Shown here: positions 41,136 through 44,487 of the stretch, one piece after another
Position numbering within the stretch: position 1 is the stretch's first letter
Layout: the number at the start of each line of letters is the position of its first letter
Origin: DATMXS01 sp050260275
GTDB taxonomy: Bacteria > Acidobacteriota > Terriglobia > Bryobacterales > Bryobacteraceae
DNA: 44,487 nt
Reading direction: 5' to 3'
Assembly (NCBI GenBank): GCA_050260275.1
Contig: JBLNBX010000176.1
Location: 1 to 44,487 of the forward strand
Notes under the pieces: model-generated
Told to the model about the DNA's origin: nothing
The model's input: only the letters and a program-made list of their open reading frames with translations
The model's database searches: none
Program-made: the position numbers and the translations under genes

Positions 41136-42988
41136 ATCCGCGGGTCCAGTCCGCGCTCGGATATGTGGGCATATTCGCCGCGAGTCTGGCGGCAGGGGTG
41201 ATATCGGGCTGGCTCGGCGGCGGCATAGACAATTTCGCTTACGACTGGATGTTCCGGCTGCGGGGCGCCAGCGAGCGGGCTCCGGAATCAATCGTTCTCG
41301 CCATTGACGAGCCAAGCCTGGTGCAGATGGGGGGCATGCAGGGCGTGCGGCGCGCCGTGGCGGAAGCGCTGGAGACGATTGCCCCGGCGAAGCCTGCCGC
41401 CGTAGCGGTCGACCTGATTCTTGCCGACGCGGGCGAGGACGACGCCGTCCTCGAGGCCGCCTTCGCGAAGACGCCGCGGCTGGTGCTGGCGTCGGAGCTC
41501 ATCGAGGGCGGCCGCACGTGGGAGAACCCGCTGGATCGTTTCCGCCGGCACGCCGCGGCGGTGGGTCACGTTCACGGCTCGCCCGGACCGTTCGACGGCG
41601 TCACGCGCCGCGTGCGCCTGGAAGAGATCGCGGCGCGCGAACGCCGTTGGGCGCTCGGCCTCGAAGCGTTCCGCCTGAGCCGCGGCGTGGAGCAGATCGA
41701 GGAATCCCCCGCGGACATCCGCATCGGCGAAACGCTTGTGCCCGCGGCGCGGCGCGACTCGCGCACCATGCGCATCCGCTATCTGCGCCCGCTTGCCGAT
41801 GGGACGTCGCGCATCCCCCACATCTCGCTCAAAGAGCTGAAGCAGAACCCGGGGCTTGCGCGCGAGTTCTCAGGGCGAGTGGTGTTCGTGGGCTGGACGG
41901 CGCAGTCGGCGTTTCGCGACCGCTGGCTGACGCCGCTCTCGGGCGAAGCGCCCATGCCGGGAGCCGAGATCAACGCGAACATATTCGAGACGCTCGCGGG
42001 CGGCGAGTTTCTGGTTGACGCGCGGGAGTCGTCCGTTGTGCTCGTGTGCATTCTGTTCGCGGCGGCTGGCGTGCTCGCGTTTGTGTTGCGAAGCGGCTGG
42101 CAGGCGTACGCCATTGGCGGTGTTGTCCTGCTGGCGGCGCACGCAGCCCCTTACGCGCTTTTCGCGCACGGAGTGGTGTTCCCGCTGGTTGCGCCGCTGG
42201 CCACGGCCTGGCTTGCGGCCGTGGGCGCGGGCTCGTGGCAGTTCACCACCGTGCGAAGGCAGCTCAGGCGCGCTGAAGCCGACCGCGCGCGCTACCAGCA
42301 GACGCTCCACTTCGTTACGCACGAGATGAAGACGCCGCTCACGGCCATCCAGGGTTCGAGTGAGCTGATGACGCGTTTCAAGCTCAGCGAGGATAAGCGG
42401 AAAGAAATCGCGCTGATGATCAATGCCGAGTCGAAGCGCCTGGCGCGCATGGTAGAGACGTTCTTGAACGTCGAGCGCCTCTCAGCGGGCCAGATGGAGC
42501 TTCGCCGCGAACCCTTCGAAGCCGGGGAACTCGTTGCCGCGTGCCTTCGGCGCGCCCAGCCGCTCGCCGAGCGCAAGAACATCCGCCTCGTGCCGGGCGA
42601 CATAGCGGGCATCACGCTCGAAGGCGACCGCGAACTGATGGAGTATGCCGTCTACAATCTCCTCAACAACGCCGTCAAGTACTCGCCTGCCGAAACGGAG
42701 GTGAGCGTGCAGGGGGTTCTGGACGGCGGCTTTTTCCGCCTGTCCGTGAAGGACCAGGGCATCGGCATGGATCAGTACGAGATGCGAAACCTGTTCCGCA
42801 AGTTCTACCGGACGCGGCGGGCCGTGGAGAGCGGCATCTCGGGCACCGGCATCGGGCTTGCGATCGTGCAACAGATCGTCGCTCATCACGGGGGCAGGAT
42901 CGAGGTCGCCAGCGCCCCCGGGCAAGGTTCGTGCTTCACCATCGTGCTGCCTGCGCGCGCAACGGCGCAGGCGAGTGCGGGAGAATAG
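41132..42988 (+). CDS. CHASE2-domain sensor histidine kinase
   Basis: The 618-residue kinase has one N-terminal helix (about 8-30), an extracytoplasmic CHASE2 sensor (about 33-295, with DWMFRLRG and VAVDLILAD near its start and FVGWTAQSAFRDRWLTPL near its end), three membrane helices (about 300-370), a short coiled region, HisKA with H397 in HFVTHEMKTPLTAIQG, and an ATPase with YNLLNNAVKYS, VKDQGIGM and GTGIGLAIV. CHASE2 senses an unknown extracellular signal. Its start overlaps the M24 gene by 4 bp, and the NtrC-type regulator begins 4 bp after its stop, so the kinase-regulator pair is evident. Confidence 0.95.
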   Translation: MNPRVQSALGYVGIFAASLAAGVISGWLGGGIDNFAYDWMFRLRGASERAPESIVLAIDEPSLVQMGGMQGVRRAVAEALETIAPAKPAAVAVDLILADAGEDDAVLEAAFAKTPRLVLASELIEGGRTWENPLDRFRRHAAAVGHVHGSPGPFDGVTRRVRLEEIAARERRWALGLEAFRLSRGVEQIEESPADIRIGETLVPAARRDSRTMRIRYLRPLADGTSRIPHISLKELKQNPGLAREFSGRVVFVGWTAQSAFRDRWLTPLSGEAPMPGAEINANIFETLAGGEFLVDARESSVVLVCILFAAAGVLAFVLRSGWQAYAIGGVVLLAAHAAPYALFAHGVVFPLVAPLATAWLAAVGAGSWQFTTVRRQLRRAEADRARYQQTLHFVTHEMKTPLTAIQGSSELMTRFKLSEDKRKEIALMINAESKRLARMVETFLNVERLSAGQMELRREPFEAGELVAACLRRAQPLAERKNIRLVPGDIAGITLEGDRELMEYAVYNLLNNAVKYSPAETEVSVQGVLDGGFFRLSVKDQGIGMDQYEMRNLFRKFYRTRRAVESGISGTGIGLAIVQQIVAHHGGRIEVASAPGQGSCFTIVLPARATAQASAGE

Positions 42989-42992
42989 AAAG

Positions 42993-44312
42993 TTGCCCGT
43001 GCAGCGCCTGCTCGTAGTGGAAGACGATCCCGCTGTCCGGATGACGATCATCACCGGACTCGAAGCCGAGGGCTACGCCGTCGATGCCGCCGCCTCTACG
43101 CGCGAAGCGCTCGATCGGCTGCGGGAATCCTCGTACTCGATCGTCATCTCGGACATCTATCTGGACGACCGTACCGGCCTGGACGTCCTGCAGGCGGCCC
43201 GCGCGAGCAATCCCGGCTGCGCCGTGATCCTCATGACGGCGCGCGGCACCATGGAAACCGTGATGGCCGCCACCCGCGACGGCGCGTTCGACTACATCGC
43301 CAAGCCCTTCGACTGGGACCGCCTGATGAGCGCCATCCGCCGCGCCGAGGCCGCACGCGAGGAGTCGCACGAGGACGAATCCGACATCGACGACATGCCG
43401 GACTCCGAGATGATCGGCAGCTCCGCGCCGATGATCGAGATTTATAAGATCGTCTCGCGCGTCGCTCCCACCGATGCCACCGTCCTCATCGAGGGCGAGA
43501 CCGGCACCGGCAAGGAGATGATCGCGCGCATGATCCACCGCAACAGCCGGCGGGCGGCGTGTGCTTTTGTGCCGGTGGATTGTGGGTCGATTGCTCCGGG
43601 CCTGCTCGAGAGCGAGCTTTTCGGAGCGATGCGCGGCGCTTACACCGGCGCGGATCGCGACCGCATGGGCGTGTTCGAGGCGGCCAACTCCGGAACGGTT
43701 TTTCTGGACGAGATCGGCGACATCGAGCTGAACTTTCAGCTCAAGCTGCTGCGGTTTCTCCAGGACCGGGAGATACGTCCTCTCGGCTCGCCGCGCGCGA
43801 AGGTGGTTGACGTGCGCGTGATCGCGGCGACGAATCGCGACTTGCAGAAGCTGGTGGAGCAGGAGAAGTTCCGCGAGGACCTCTGGTTTCGCCTCAATGT
43901 TGTGCGCATCACGGTGCCGCCGCTGCGCGAGCGGCACGGCGACATCCCGCTGCTGGCGCACTATTTCCTTCGCAAGTACAACGAGCGCTACGGGCAATCC
44001 ACGCGCCTCACCAATTCCGGCCTGAAAGCCATGAGCGAGTACACGTGGCCGGGCAACGTGCGGCAGCTTCAGCACGTGATGGAGCGGCTGTCGATCCTTG
44101 CGCCGAACGGGCGCATCGATGACGAGGCTATCAGGGACGCTATCGATTCGACGGAGCCGCGCGACCAGGCCAGCGAGACTCTCGCCGACACCGAAGCCGA
44201 GCAGATCCGCCGCGTGCTCTCCGCAACCGGGGGAAACAAGAGCCGCGCCGCGAAAATCCTTGGTATCGAGCGCAAGACGCTGTACCGGAAATTGGAGCGG
44301 ATGGGGCTCTAG
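42993..44312 (+). CDS. NtrC-family sigma54-dependent response regulator
   Basis: The protein of about 439 residues has a receiver (VEDDP pocket, phosphoacceptor in VISDIYLDD, K in IAKPFDWD), an AAA+ domain (GETGTGKE, GAYTGA contact loop, GTVFLDEIGDI, WPGNVRQLQ) and a C-terminal Fis-type helix-turn-helix (GGNKSRAAKILGIERKTLYRKL). An acidic linker (about 125-140, HEDESDIDDMPDSE) joins the first two. The start is uncertain: TTG at 42993 follows GGGAG by 9 nt; GTG at 42999 is the alternative. It is almost certainly the partner of the CHASE2 kinase. Its targets are not evident here. Confidence 0.92.
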   Translation: MPVQRLLVVEDDPAVRMTIITGLEAEGYAVDAAASTREALDRLRESSYSIVISDIYLDDRTGLDVLQAARASNPGCAVILMTARGTMETVMAATRDGAFDYIAKPFDWDRLMSAIRRAEAAREESHEDESDIDDMPDSEMIGSSAPMIEIYKIVSRVAPTDATVLIEGETGTGKEMIARMIHRNSRRAACAFVPVDCGSIAPGLLESELFGAMRGAYTGADRDRMGVFEAANSGTVFLDEIGDIELNFQLKLLRFLQDREIRPLGSPRAKVVDVRVIAATNRDLQKLVEQEKFREDLWFRLNVVRITVPPLRERHGDIPLLAHYFLRKYNERYGQSTRLTNSGLKAMSEYTWPGNVRQLQHVMERLSILAPNGRIDDEAIRDAIDSTEPRDQASETLADTEAEQIRRVLSATGGNKSRAAKILGIERKTLYRKLERMGL

Positions 44313-44314
44313 TC

Positions 44315-44337
44315 CCGCGCGCCACGCCGCGGTTTTT
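44315..44337 (+). terminator. Intrinsic terminator after the NtrC-type regulator
   Basis: CCGCG and CGCGG form a short GC stem with an 8-nt loop, followed directly by TTTTT, 2 bp after the stop codon. A further hairpin GGCCGC/GCGGCC stands at 44350-44367. Confidence 0.6.
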
Positions 44338-44424
44338 CGTGAGGCAGGTGGCCGCCGTACAGCGGCCTCTTGGGCATCTGGGCGGTCAGCTCTTCGCTGG
44401 CGCGCTGCGTATGGACAAGAAAAG

Positions 44425-44461
44425 AACGGGACGCCGGCCCGCAGATAACCGACGCCCCGTT
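44425..44461 (-). terminator. Possible terminator for a minus-strand gene to the right
   Basis: AACGGGACGCCGG and CCGACGCCCCGTT pair at 11 of 13 positions with an 11-nt loop. On the minus strand the stem is followed by a T-rich run (TCTTTTCTTG), fitting the end of a gene that would begin beyond the window. No gene body is visible in the remaining bases. Confidence 0.35.
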
Positions 44462-44487
44462 TCCGTCACAATGCCGCGCGCCTGGCG

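Noticed and set aside
42936..44075. 379-codon minus-strand frame opposite the NtrC-type gene
   Set aside because: Antisense shadow of a gene with complete AAA+ and receiver motifs.

Overview
The window looks like a chromosomal segment of an acidobacterium of the Bryobacterales/Solibacter type. This is inferred from high GC, three large duplicated FtsX/MacB-like permeases of the kind named 'acidobacterial duplicated orphan permeases' (one with a PadR regulator), a PEP-CTERM protein end, and many two-component and sigma54-activator genes. No rRNA, tRNA, CRISPR, phage or transposase gene was recognised.

Layout. 1-7 kb: end of a PEP-CTERM protein, an orphan sugar-type binding lipoprotein, rsmI, a membrane protein with a decayed JAMM/MPN domain, a small membrane protein, a Clp-type AAA+ ATPase fused to a receiver domain, wecB and infA. 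7-11.4 kb: nadA-moaA, a secreted M19 dipeptidase and a DUF481 outer-membrane protein. 11.6-19 kb: a 1042-residue secreted protein of unknown function, a 415-bp gap that can fold into a structured RNA, then a signalling block (single receiver, hybrid kinase with an N-terminal pseudo-receiver, KaiC-like double ATPase). 19-22.4 kb: PadR regulator and orphan permease. 22.9-27.1 kb: the translation cluster rplM-rpsI and rpsB-tsf-pyrH-frr, closed by a clear terminator.

27.3-37.4 kb: a minus-strand locus of an ABC ATPase, a membrane protein with a DUF1566-like domain, two tandem FtsX/MacB permeases, an NtrC-type activator and an NtrY-type kinase. It looks like a self-regulated ABC export or envelope system. 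A sigma54-like site lies just upstream of the ATPase gene. 38-44.3 kb: an HD-GYP response regulator whose receiver carries Glu at the phosphorylation site, a secreted DinB-fold protein, and the run M24 aminopeptidase - CHASE2 kinase - NtrC-type activator.

Non-coding DNA is unusually structured. A 131-149 bp element with GTGGGGCGG terminal inverted repeats occurs twice in opposite orientation (22.6 and 37.6 kb). One end of it recurs at 29.1 kb, where it runs into a nine-unit 15-bp tandem array. Next to the array are five palindromes with a shared GGC(T)/(A)GCC core. The strongest candidates for follow-up are the AAA-receiver fusion, the KaiC/pseudo-receiver kinase module, the ABC-DUF1566-permease-NtrYC locus, the putative structured RNA and the repeat family. 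All functional calls rest on motifs read by eye; no database search was run.
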